Shown piece after piece: positions 1-6,635 of a stretch of DNA of 64,000 nt (positions within the stretch are counted from its first letter, which is position 1; each line of letters starts with the position of its first letter). The DNA comes from WHSW01 sp963846165 (GTDB lineage: Bacteria > Actinomycetota > Thermoleophilia > Solirubrobacterales > 70-9). Below the pieces are notes generated by a model, which saw only the letters and a list, made by a program, of their open reading frames with translations, searched no databases and had not been told where the DNA came from. The position numbers and the translations under genes are program-made. Location of the stretch: positions 930,001 through 994,000 of the forward strand of contig CAWJUU010000005.1 of NCBI GenBank assembly GCA_963846165.1, in the 5' to 3' direction.

Positions 1-68
1 AGCCCGTGGGCTCGCAGCTCCCAGATCGCGTCCTTCTGCACCTCGGTCAGGGCGTAGCCCTTTGGCAT
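1..68 (-). CDS. N-terminus of a possible IS30-like transposase (partial)
   Basis: Only the first 22 residues are in the window (MPKGYALTEVQKDAIWELRA and on); the rest lies beyond the left edge. The start is supported by a strong ribosome binding site, AAGGAGGTG, just before the ATG. The stretch looks like the first helix of a helix-turn-helix domain of the kind that opens IS30-family transposases in actinomycetes. That is recollection of a pattern from a very short piece, so another HTH protein is quite possible. The 7-bp stem at 88-104 lies directly upstream. Confidence 0.4.
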   Translation of the reverse strand, partial: MPKGYALTEVQKDAIWELRAHG

Positions 69-87
69 CACCGCACCTCCTTCGTTG

Positions 88-104
88 GTCAGCGAGTCGC
101 TGAC
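88..104. repeat. Short perfect hairpin upstream of the partial gene
   Basis: GTCAGCG-AGT-CGCTGAC forms a perfect 7-bp stem with a 3-nt loop. It lies about 20 bp upstream of the partial gene at the left edge and could be an operator or part of a mobile-element end. No matching second end is visible in the window. Confidence 0.35.
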
Positions 105-134
105 TCTGGTGGGTGGTGCGGCGGTGGTTTGAAT

Positions 135-150
135 CCGCCATGCAAAGCGG
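135..150 (+). repeat. Partial copy of a CATGCAAAGCGG palindromic repeat
   Basis: CCGCCATGCAAAGCGG keeps the right half (CATGCAAAGCGG) of the palindrome found complete at 1828-1847 and 2553-2570. It sits directly upstream of the DosR-like box at 155-174. A shared operator or a small dispersed repeat are both possible. Confidence 0.45.
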
Positions 151-154
151 CACT

Positions 155-199
155 TTTGGGGCCGTAGGCCCTAAGTAGGTGCGCCCGCGGGTGTAGGTT
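155..199 (+). promoter_or_regulatory. DosR/DevR-like box with downstream -10 element
   Basis: TTTGGGGCCGTAGGCCCTAA at 155-174 fits the dormancy-regulator box of actinomycetes (TTnGGGnCnnnnGnCCCnAA) at every fixed position. A TAGGTT hexamer at 194-199 can serve as -10. A start of transcription about 7 nt after it would put the box centre near -41, the usual place for an activator contacting RNA polymerase. The site precedes the small gene at 266. The motif match is seen; regulation by a DosR homologue is inferred. Confidence 0.5.
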
Positions 200-265
200 C
201 AGTCGGTACCGGCATGGCGCAGAAGCTCGCCGCGTCGTGCCCCCTTCAACACAAAAGGAGCGGCG

Positions 266-430
266 ATGGGCGACACGGCAAGGAAGCGGCTGCAGACGGT
301 GGATGGCGCCGGGGCGATCCATGCGGACGACGGCAAAGGCCGGGCCCTCTGCGGGACCAAAGCCAAGACGGGGTGGAAGTCCCTCGGATCCGGCAAAGTG
401 ACCTGCCGGCTGTGCAAGCGGCACACCTAA
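266..430 (+). CDS. Small Cys-containing protein, zinc-ribbon-like (54 aa)
   Basis: The 54-codon frame runs from MGDTARKRLQTVD to the end VTCRLCKRHT. It has one early Cys (ALCG, about residue 29) and a C-terminal CxxC (TCRLCKR), with Lys, Arg and Gly between them, which is compatible with a small metal-binding or nucleic-acid-binding fold. AAAAGGAG lies 6 nt before the ATG, and a DosR-like box with a -10 lies further upstream, so I take it as a real gene despite its size. I do not recognise a named family. A role in hypoxia or stress is suggested only by the promoter motif. Confidence 0.6.
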   Translation: MGDTARKRLQTVDGAGAIHADDGKGRALCGTKAKTGWKSLGSGKVTCRLCKRHT

Positions 431-748
431 CCTGGCCGACGCGTGACTCAGGCGGGCCAGGGCCCGGGGACCGTCCGAGAGCCTGGGCCCGCGCGCCTTC
501 GAGTTGAAGGCGAAGGAGGAGCAGGACAACTGAGGTAGCGGTGACTGGTTGGCCCCGGCGATAGTGGTCGGGGCCGGCCGGCTCTCTCGAATCGGCGAGG
601 GGATCGCAGGGGTTGACCGCGGCGGTAGGTTCGGAGCGTGTCGCGGCGGACGAGCAGACCGAGGATCCAGCTCCGAATCCCGAACCGCCCGCGCCGGGCC
701 TCCGCTCGTCACTAGTGCTGTTCGTCCAAAGCAGGTGCCAGGCCGGGG
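431..748. other. Intergenic stretch with one GC-rich hairpin
   Basis: No convincing gene is seen here; the open frames lack ribosome binding sites and look like high-GC shadows. GGCCCCG at 551-557 pairs with CGGGGCC at 569-575 across an 11-nt loop. It lies between the small gene and the end of the convergent beta-propeller gene, so it may end transcription from either side, although no T-run follows. Confidence 0.4.
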
Positions 749-1741
749 TCAGCGATAATCCGGGAGCGGCTGCCAGTCGGGGCGAACGTCCGCGATGGCT
801 GGCGACCTGGTCAGCCGGGTTTGCTGGCTCCCGTCGGCGCGCATCGTGAAGATCTCATCGAAGAAAAACGGCGGGTCATCTGGGATTGGGTCGCCTCCAA
901 CTTCACTCGTGTAGGCGATGAATCGTCCATCAGGCGAGAAGCAGCTCTCCCACTCGTAGCGGGGGTCAGAGGTGAGCTGCATCTGGTGCGAACCGTCGGC
1001 GCCCATCACGAAAACATCACCGTTGCCGCCGTGTTCGCGCGTGAAGGTGATCCGCCGCCCGTCCGGTGAATAGTTCGGGCCGTAGTCAAGGTCCTCCGGA
1101 GTATTCGTGAGCCGGCGCAGCTCGGGCCCGTCGGGACGGATCGTGTAGATCTCGGGGACGCCGGCTTCGCGGGCGTCCGAATGGAAGGCGATTCGCCTGC
1201 CATCCGGGGACCACTGCGGCGCGGCCTCGTCCGACCTTGGCTTCTTGACCAGGCTGCGCGTCTGACCAGTAGTGAGATCGACGATCCACAAGTCTCCTGG
1301 AGGCAGCGGGTCTCCGACGGTAGTAATCCGGGCCGAGCGCCAGAAGACGAGGTGTTTGCCGTCTGGAGACCAGGCGGGCTCCTTCTCGGGCAGTTGGTTG
1401 AAGGTGATGCGCCGCTGGTTTGATCCATCGGCGTTCATGACGTAGAGCTCGGCATGGTTGCGCTCATCGTCCTCGCTATCGCCTGCATCGCGGAAGCTGG
1501 TGAACGCGATGCGCCGTCCGTCGGGCGAATATTGCCCGTAGAAGTCCACCGCCGGGTTGTTGGTCAGGTTCCGTTGCCCCGACCCGTCGCTGCGCATGTC
1601 GAAGATCTCCGAGTCGCCGGTGGCATCACTCGTGAAGTTGATACGGCCGTTCGCCCCGGGGAAGGCCGCATCGGCCGACGGCGCTATCGAGAGGAGAAGC
1701 CCGACGCCGGTGACGAGCACGAATCGGCGCGCGTTGAGCAT
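749..1741 (-). CDS. Secreted TolB-like PD40 beta-propeller protein
   Basis: The 330-residue product starts with a signal peptide (MLNARRFVLVTGVGLLLSIA, cut likely after PSADA). The mature protein opens with AFPGANGRI and then carries about six repeats built on YSPDGRRIAFTS or WSPDGKHLVF, with recurrent DIY/EIFxMxxDGS strands. These are PD40/WD40-like blades as in TolB. The protein is probably exported and folds as a six-bladed propeller. Nothing shows a Pal/Tol partner here, so binding of a peptide or polymer is only a guess. It is alone on this strand, with a palindromic repeat about 90 bp upstream. Confidence 0.85.
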   Translation of the reverse strand: MLNARRFVLVTGVGLLLSIAPSADAAFPGANGRINFTSDATGDSEIFDMRSDGSGQRNLTNNPAVDFYGQYSPDGRRIAFTSFRDAGDSEDDERNHAELYVMNADGSNQRRITFNQLPEKEPAWSPDGKHLVFWRSARITTVGDPLPPGDLWIVDLTTGQTRSLVKKPRSDEAAPQWSPDGRRIAFHSDAREAGVPEIYTIRPDGPELRRLTNTPEDLDYGPNYSPDGRRITFTREHGGNGDVFVMGADGSHQMQLTSDPRYEWESCFSPDGRFIAYTSEVGGDPIPDDPPFFFDEIFTMRADGSQQTRLTRSPAIADVRPDWQPLPDYR

Positions 1742-2039
1742 GGCGATCCTTCGCTACGGACTCTGAACCAACGAGGCTACTCCGATCACCACACAATTGC
1801 CCCCCGCGCCTTGCCCGCGGGGGCGTACCGCTTTCCATGCAAAGCGGGCATGTGCCGCGCACAAGCGGCCGCCGAGAGCGCACCAACGTGCAGGTAGCGG
1901 CGACGCAGCGACGAACTATCAGGCGAGTCCACGCCCATGAGAGGAGCCGTCTGCCGGGGAACGTCCCCAGGTGGGCGTCCAATCGTGCGCATCGAGATCG
2001 GTCGTCCGGTAGCGGCCGACTGACAAAAAGGAGTCTCAA
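1742..2039. other. Divergent promoter region with hairpins
   Basis: This region separates the beta-propeller gene from the membrane-protein gene at 2040. It holds a strong stem (CCCCCGCG at 1801-1808 with CGCGGGGG at 1816-1823), the palindromic repeat at 1828-1847, and GGGGA-ACG-TCCCC at 1956-1968. No clear -35/-10 pair could be assigned. Confidence 0.45.
1828..1847 (+). repeat. CATG-centred palindrome, complete copy
   Basis: CCGCTTT-CCATGC-AAAGCGG has perfect 7-bp arms. The core GCTTTnCATGnAAAGC is almost fully symmetric, as expected of a dimeric repressor site. Related copies occur at 135-150 (half) and 2553-2570. Confidence 0.55.
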
Positions 2040-2420
2040 GTGAGAGGCACGGGTCGAGTTGTCTTCGCAGCAACCATGCTGCTGATCCTCGGAGTGCTCA
2101 ACATCATCTACGGCATCGGCGCCCTGGACGATGCGAACTACTTCGTCAACGACACCAGGTTCATCCTCAGCAACCTCAACACACTCGGTTGGGTGCTGAT
2201 CATCCTCGGGGTGATCCAGCTCACCGGCGGCTATTCGCTGATGACGGGTAGCACCTACGGCCGGGTGATCGGCGTCGCCGGCGGCACCCTCGGCGCGATC
2301 GGGGCACTGTTTTCGATCGGCGGAGCCAACCCCTGGTGGTCGCTGGTGATGTTCGCGCTCTGCATCTACGTCGTCCACGGGATCATCGTCTACGGAGAGG
2401 ACGAGCGCACCGCCGCCTGA
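2040..2420 (+). CDS. DUF7144-type four-helix membrane protein
   Basis: The 126-residue product has four hydrophobic segments: about residues 8-27 (FAATMLLILGVLNIIYGIGA), 49-70, 76-95 and 100-119. The pattern of a short N-terminus, an Asn/Asp loop (DDANYFVNDTRF) and a GWVLIILGVIQLTGGY helix resembles the DUF7144 family of small actinobacterial membrane proteins, whose function is unknown. The GTG start is backed by AAAAAGGAG 7-8 nt upstream. A terminator-like stem follows at 2432-2461. No signature suggests an enzyme or transporter. Confidence 0.75.
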   Translation: MRGTGRVVFAATMLLILGVLNIIYGIGALDDANYFVNDTRFILSNLNTLGWVLIILGVIQLTGGYSLMTGSTYGRVIGVAGGTLGAIGALFSIGGANPWWSLVMFALCIYVVHGIIVYGEDERTAA

Positions 2421-2431
2421 GCTGATGGTTT

Positions 2432-2461
2432 GCGGGGGCCCGTCTCCTGTCGGGCTCCCGC
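2432..2461 (+). terminator. Hairpin terminator after the DUF7144-type gene
   Basis: GCGGGGGCCCG at 2432-2442 pairs with CGGGCTCCCGC at 2451-2461 across an 8-nt loop. All 11 positions pair, one of them G-U. It begins 12 nt after the stop codon. No T-run follows, as is common in high-GC actinomycetes. Confidence 0.6.
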
Positions 2462-2552
2462 GACCCGTCCGCCGAACAGCCTCTGCCACCCCCTCCGCGC
2501 AGGGCCGTACCAACACCCATCAGTTCGCCCTTCTCGGCAACTCCGGGCATTG

Positions 2553-2570
2553 CGCTTTCCATACAAAGCG
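2553..2570 (+). repeat. CATA variant of the palindromic repeat
   Basis: CGCTTT-CCATAC-AAAGCG keeps 6-bp arms, with CATA in place of the CATG centre. It lies downstream of a gene and upstream of none on the plus strand, which weakens the idea that all copies are operators. Confidence 0.5.
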
Positions 2571-2661
2571 GATCTCTTCGAAATCACACCAAGCGGTGAA
2601 AGGGAGAAGCCGCTAGTCCCCCGAGGCTTCCCCACGTGCGAAATCGCCCCCTGACCCGGCG

Positions 2662-3339
2662 CTAGGAGACCTCGGCGATCGCGGCCTCGATCTGCGCGCG
2701 CGTGGGTGTCTCGATCAGCTCGCGCTGGCCGCGTGGTCCGGAGACGACGGCGGCGGGCTCCGCCGGAAGCTGGAGCTCGGCCGCGAGCATCGCGTCCTCG
2801 CGGACCAGCTCCTCGGCCTCGGGCGACTCGAAGTCCTGCTCCCAGAGGTCGACCTCGAGCTGCGGCACGGCCTCGGCGATCTCGCGCAGGAGCTCGTCGT
2901 CGACGTCGCCGTCCTCAGCCAGGTCCTGGTTGCGGGCGAAGGTGTCGAGGTACTGCCACTGGCGCGACTGCATCCCGGCGGCCTCGGCGGCGATCGCCGC
3001 CAGCGTCGTGTCGTTGGGGGCGACCGAGAAGTGGCGGAACTCGAACCGCGCCCGGTCGGTGCGGGCGTAGTCCTCGACCAGCGGATCGATCACCTCGACC
3101 TCCCAGGTCGCACATTCCGAGCACTGGATGTCGTTGAACACGGTCACCGCGGTCTCGGCGTCCTCGGGGCCGAGGTCGGCGCCGTCCTGGGTGATGCCGC
3201 CGAAGATCCGCTGGACGTCGTTGACTCCACCGACGTCCTGCGCCTGCGGCCCGCCCTCGCCGACCGCGATCGAGACGATCGCCGCGATCACACCACCGCC
3301 GACGAGCAGGATCAGGATCCGCGGTATCCAGGGACTCAC
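2662..3339 (-). CDS. Membrane-anchored thioredoxin/DsbA-like protein
   Basis: The 225-residue product has an N-terminal hydrophobic anchor (WIPRILILLVGGGVIAAIVS, residues 4-23). A thioredoxin-fold domain with the redox motif QCSECATW (CxxC) near residue 74 follows, then an alpha-helical insertion of the DsbA type (AAEAAGMQSRQWQYLDTF) and a late PAAVVSGP strand holding the cis-Pro region. It probably acts outside the membrane as a thiol-disulfide oxidoreductase. The preferred start is GTG. The next upstream gene on the same strand ends 20 nt away, so the two may be co-transcribed. Confidence 0.75.
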   Translation of the reverse strand: MSPWIPRILILLVGGGVIAAIVSIAVGEGGPQAQDVGGVNDVQRIFGGITQDGADLGPEDAETAVTVFNDIQCSECATWEVEVIDPLVEDYARTDRARFEFRHFSVAPNDTTLAAIAAEAAGMQSRQWQYLDTFARNQDLAEDGDVDDELLREIAEAVPQLEVDLWEQDFESPEAEELVREDAMLAAELQLPAEPAAVVSGPRGQRELIETPTRAQIEAAIAEVS

Positions 3340-3359
3340 GAACCAGTGCGGCGTCGGGC

Positions 3360-3614
3360 CTAGCCCGCGACCGCCTTGTAGTAGCGGACCGCGAGGCCCG
3401 TGAGCAACGTCTCGAAGGTCTCCTCGAGCGGCGCCGCGCTCGCGCGCGCGTAGGCCTCGAGCCCGTTGCGCTCGATCTGCTCGCTGCGGGCGACCACCTC
3501 GTCGACGAGGTCGGGGTGCTCGTCACAGAAGTAGGCGCCGATCGAGTACAGCTCGGTGTCCATGAGCGAGTCGAGGAACTCGCCGCGGCCGGCGGTGTCT
3601 GTCGGGTCGGGCAT
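3360..3614 (-). CDS. Conserved-looking small protein of unknown function (84 aa)
   Basis: I take the ATG at MPDPTDTAGRGEF as the start because longer versions run into the promoter of the divergent gene. The sequence is alpha-helical and acidic (SIGAYFCDEHPDLVDEVVAR) with a single Cys and no membrane segment. I do not recognise the family. It is probably co-transcribed with the thioredoxin-like gene that follows it, and its start lies only 28 bp from the divergent Nif3-family gene. Confidence 0.55.
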   Translation of the reverse strand: MPDPTDTAGRGEFLDSLMDTELYSIGAYFCDEHPDLVDEVVARSEQIERNGLEAYARASAAPLEETFETLLTGLAVRYYKAVAG

Positions 3615-3626
3615 CGGCGGACATCG

Positions 3627-3632
3627 TAGAGT
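3627..3632 (+). promoter_or_regulatory. -10 element for near-leaderless expression of the Nif3-family gene
   Basis: TAGAGT fits the TAnnnT -10 pattern and is 10 nt before the ATG, leaving at most a few nucleotides of leader. No Shine-Dalgarno sequence is present in front of this start. The same layout recurs before several genes in the window. Confidence 0.45.
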
Positions 3633-3642
3633 CGGGCCCCCG

Positions 3643-4404
3643 ATGGCGAGCCGCGACGAGATCATCGCCTTCTGCGACGAGCTACTCGACGTTTCGTCGT
3701 TCGACGACTACGGCCCGAACGGGCTCCAGGTCCCGGGAACGCCCGAGGTGACCAAGATCGTCTCCGGCGTCTCGGCTCACCGCGAGCTGCTCGAGCGCGC
3801 CCGCGAGGCCGGGGCCCAGCTCGTGCTCGCCCACCACGGCCTGTTCTGGGACTTCCTCCCGCGTGCGCTCTCCGAGCAGATGGCTCAGCGGCTGCGGATC
3901 GCGCTCGACGGCGGGATCTCGATCGCCGGCTATCACCTGCCGCTCGACGCACACCCCGAGATCGGCAACAACGCCCTGCTCTGCGCGCGGCTCGGGTTCG
4001 AGGCCCGCGGAGAGCCATTCGCCTGGGTGCGCGGGCGGGCGATCGGCGCGATCGGCCGCCGCTCCGAGCCGATCGCCGCCGCCGAGCTCGTCACCGCGGT
4101 CGCCGAGCTCACCGGCCGCCAACCGCTCGTCTTCGACGCCGGGCCCGCCGAGGTGGTCTCGATCGGGGTCGTCTCGGGGGCCGGCGCCTCGGAGATCCAC
4201 GGAGCTGTCGCGCGCGGCCTCGACGCGTTCCTGACCGGCGAGCCAGCGGAGCACGCGATGGCCGACGCACGCGAGGGCAGCGTTCACTTCATCGCCGCCG
4301 GGCACTACGCGACCGAGACCTTCGGCATCCACCGCCTCGGCGAGCTGGTAGCCGAGCGATTCGAGGTCGAGCACGAGTTCATCGAAGTCCCGAACCCCGT
4401 CTGA
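3643..4404 (+). CDS. Nif3-like dinuclear metal-centre protein
   Basis: The 253-residue product matches the Nif3/YbgI (GTP cyclohydrolase I type 2-like) family across its length. Visible hallmarks are DDYGPNGLQVPG near the N-terminus, LVLAHHGLFW with the paired metal-binding His, the YHLPLDAHPEIGNN loop with Asp and His ligands, and the C-terminal GHYATETFGI with the last His and Glu ligands. These residues bind two metal ions in a hexameric ring. The physiological substrate of the family is not settled. The frame begins at an ATG overlapped by no ribosome binding site but preceded by TAGAGT. Confidence 0.9.
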   Translation: MASRDEIIAFCDELLDVSSFDDYGPNGLQVPGTPEVTKIVSGVSAHRELLERAREAGAQLVLAHHGLFWDFLPRALSEQMAQRLRIALDGGISIAGYHLPLDAHPEIGNNALLCARLGFEARGEPFAWVRGRAIGAIGRRSEPIAAAELVTAVAELTGRQPLVFDAGPAEVVSIGVVSGAGASEIHGAVARGLDAFLTGEPAEHAMADAREGSVHFIAAGHYATETFGIHRLGELVAERFEVEHEFIEVPNPV

Positions 4405-4441
4405 CCCGCGGGGGTTATCCCGGTATTTGCGGCCAAAACCG

Positions 4442-4469
4442 TTGACACATCCGACCAAACCGATAAGAC
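4442..4469 (+). promoter_or_regulatory. Sigma-70-type promoter of the small HTH gene
   Basis: TTGACA at 4442-4447 is a perfect -35. TAAGAC at 4464-4469, 16 nt later, is a partial -10. The start codon follows 37 nt downstream behind GAGAGGAG. This is the only textbook -35 I found in the window. Confidence 0.55.
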
Positions 4470-4506
4470 TTCGCTTGCCTTCTGCAAGCACGAGAGGAGT
4501 GACTAC

Positions 4507-4689
4507 GTGGCCATCCATTTGACGCCGTCCGAGCTCGCCGACGAGATGAACATGAAGCGGCGGGAGGTGATCTCCAGGTGTATGGAGATGGGCGTGCCGA
4601 TCTTCAATGGCCGCATCGACAAGACCCTCTTCCTCTCCAACCTGCGCCACATCGGCCAGGCACCGAACACGCCCCAGGCTGCCTCCTGA
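4507..4689 (+). CDS. Small helix-turn-helix protein (60 aa)
   Basis: The GTG start has GAGAGGAG upstream at the right spacing and a good promoter. The sequence LTPSELADEMNMKRREVISR followed by a short wing (GVPIFNGRIDKTLF) looks like a MerR- or excisionase-type winged HTH, and also resembles the small N-terminal domain of IF-2. It could bind DNA as a regulator. The family was not identified. The acyl-CoA synthetase follows, with a strong stem in between, so they are probably separate units. Confidence 0.7.
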   Translation: MAIHLTPSELADEMNMKRREVISRCMEMGVPIFNGRIDKTLFLSNLRHIGQAPNTPQAAS

Positions 4690-4723
4690 GCAGCCCTCTC
4701 GATTTCTCGCTGAGGTAGCTTTC

Positions 4724-4749
4724 CAACGGGCGGGGATCCCCGCCCGTTG
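4724..4749 (+). terminator. Perfect 26-bp palindrome, terminator-like
   Basis: The stretch is self-complementary along its full length, with left half CAACGGGCGGGGA and right half its exact complement. It begins 35 nt after the stop of the small HTH gene and ends 33 nt before the acyl-CoA synthetase. It probably stops or attenuates transcription between them. No T-run follows, and a palindromic operator is the alternative. Confidence 0.6.
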
Positions 4750-4781
4750 AGCTTCGGCAACCGCGAAGGAGAGAGCACTTG

Positions 4782-6596
4782 ATGGAAGCGGCGACGGTCG
4801 AGAAGCCGGCGACGGAGGCAGCGACCGGCGCGCGCACGCTCGCCGACCTCTTCCCTGCCGCGGCGCGCAAGCATGGGCCGAAGAAGGCCGTGCTCTACAA
4901 GAACGACGACGGCCGATGGGTCTCGAAGACCTACACCGAGGTCGGCGAGATCGTCCGCAAGCTCTCGCTCGGGCTGATCGACCTCGGGATCGAGAAGGGC
5001 GACAAGGTCGCGATCCTCTCGAACACCAGGCCCGAATGGACCTACTTCGACTTCGCCGCGCTCTCGGCGGGCGCCACCGTGGTCCCGATCTACCAGACGA
5101 ACTCGCCGGAGGAGTGCCAGTACGTGCTCGAGAACTCCGACGCGGTCGCCGTCGTGGTCGAGGACGACGAGCAGGCCGAGAAGGTGCGCGCCGTGCGCGA
5201 CCGCTGCCCGAAGCTCGAGCACGTGATCCAGATGACCGGTCAGTCGGACGACACGATCGCGATGGCCGATCTCTCCGAGCGCGGCGCGAACGGCTCCGAG
5301 GCCGACTGGGAGCAGCGCTACAGCTCGGTCGGCCCCGACGACATCTGCACCTTCATCTACACCTCCGGCACCACGGGTCCGCCGAAGGGCTGCGTGATCT
5401 CGCACGGCAACTACCGCGCGATGCTCGACATGGTGCACGAGGTCAACGTGCTCGGCGAGTCCGAGGTCACCTATCTCTTCCTGCCGCTCGCGCACTCGTT
5501 CGCGCTCCTGATCCAGCTCGGCACCTTCGACCTCGGCGCGGCCCTCGCCTACTGGGAGCGTGATCCGCTCAAGATCCTCCCCAACCTCTCCGAGGTCAAG
5601 CCGACCTACTTCCCCTCCGTGCCGCGGATCTTCGAGAAGATCTACACCGCGGCGACGTCCAGCGTCGAGAAGGAGGGCGGGCTGAAGAAGGCCGTATTCG
5701 ACTGGGCGATCGGCGTCGGCAAGCAGGTGCGCCGGCTCGAGCGCGAGGGCAAGCGCCCGAACCCGATCCTCGCTCTCCAGCACTGGTTCGCCGACCGCCA
5801 GGTGCTGTCGAAGATCCGCGGCCTGTTCGGCGGCAACCTGAAGCTCGCGGTGACCGGCGCGGCGCCGATCAACCCCGAGATCCTCGAGTTCTTCGACGCC
5901 GCCGGGGTGCTCGTGCTCGAGGGCTGGGGAATGACCGAGACCTCCACCGCGTCGACGATCTCGACCCCGGAGGACTTCAGGTGGGGCACGGTCGGCAAGC
6001 CGTTTCCGGGCTGCGAGCTGAAGATCGCCGACGACGGCGAGATCCTGGTCCGCGGCGCCAACATCTTCCAGGGCTACTACAAGAACGACGAGGCGACCCG
6101 GGAGACGCTCGTCGACGGCTGGCTGCACACCGGCGACATCGGGGAGATCGACCCCGACGGCTATCTGAAGATCACCGGCCGCAAGAAGGACATCATCATC
6201 ACCGCGGGCGGCAAGAACATCACCCCGGCGAATCTCGAGGCGGAGATCAAGCAGCATCCACTGGTCTCGCAATGCGTGGTGATCGGCGACCGGCGCCCTT
6301 TCCTGGTCGCGCTCGTGACCCTCGACCCGGAGGAGGCCGCGAAGTACGCCGCCGAGAACGGGCTGCCCGACGACGTCGAAGCGCTCGCGGCCAACCCCGA
6401 GGTCAAGGCCTCGATCGAGGCCCACGTCGAGAAGATCAACGAGAAGTTCGCCCGCGTCGAGCAGGTGAAGAAGATCGAGGTCCTGCCGCACGACCTCTCC
6501 CAGGAGGGCGGCGAGCTGACGCCGACGCTGAAGGTGAAGCGCAACGTGGTCGCCGACAAGTACGCCGACGAGATCGGCTCGCTCTACGTGAGCTAG
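4782..6596 (+). CDS. Long-chain acyl-CoA synthetase (FadD-like)
   Basis: The 604-residue enzyme activates fatty acids to acyl-adenylates and then acyl-CoAs. It shows the ANL-superfamily motifs in order: the P-loop YTSGTTGPPKG near residue 193, GWGMTETS near residue 381, and GRKKDIIITAGGKN near residue 466, which carries the hinge and the C-terminal domain. The length fits the FadD15/long-chain class. AAGGAG lies about 10 nt before the ATG; a TTG one codon earlier is the alternative start. The gene stands alone, so the substrate cannot be narrowed. Confidence 0.93.
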   Translation: MEAATVEKPATEAATGARTLADLFPAAARKHGPKKAVLYKNDDGRWVSKTYTEVGEIVRKLSLGLIDLGIEKGDKVAILSNTRPEWTYFDFAALSAGATVVPIYQTNSPEECQYVLENSDAVAVVVEDDEQAEKVRAVRDRCPKLEHVIQMTGQSDDTIAMADLSERGANGSEADWEQRYSSVGPDDICTFIYTSGTTGPPKGCVISHGNYRAMLDMVHEVNVLGESEVTYLFLPLAHSFALLIQLGTFDLGAALAYWERDPLKILPNLSEVKPTYFPSVPRIFEKIYTAATSSVEKEGGLKKAVFDWAIGVGKQVRRLEREGKRPNPILALQHWFADRQVLSKIRGLFGGNLKLAVTGAAPINPEILEFFDAAGVLVLEGWGMTETSTASTISTPEDFRWGTVGKPFPGCELKIADDGEILVRGANIFQGYYKNDEATRETLVDGWLHTGDIGEIDPDGYLKITGRKKDIIITAGGKNITPANLEAEIKQHPLVSQCVVIGDRRPFLVALVTLDPEEAAKYAAENGLPDDVEALAANPEVKASIEAHVEKINEKFARVEQVKKIEVLPHDLSQEGGELTPTLKVKRNVVADKYADEIGSLYVS

Positions 6597-6635
6597 GCGG
6601 CGCTACTTTTTCGCCAACGCCGGGTTCGGAGTGCG

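Noticed and set aside
89..712. 207-codon minus-strand frame at the left edge
   Set aside because: It overlaps the small plus-strand gene with the good ribosome binding site and promoter, and its Pro/Arg/Ser-rich sequence matches nothing.
4503..6491. Long open frame opposite the acyl-CoA synthetase
   Set aside because: It is the antisense shadow of a clear enzyme gene in high-GC DNA, rich in Asp, Arg, Leu and Val with no domain and no ribosome binding site.
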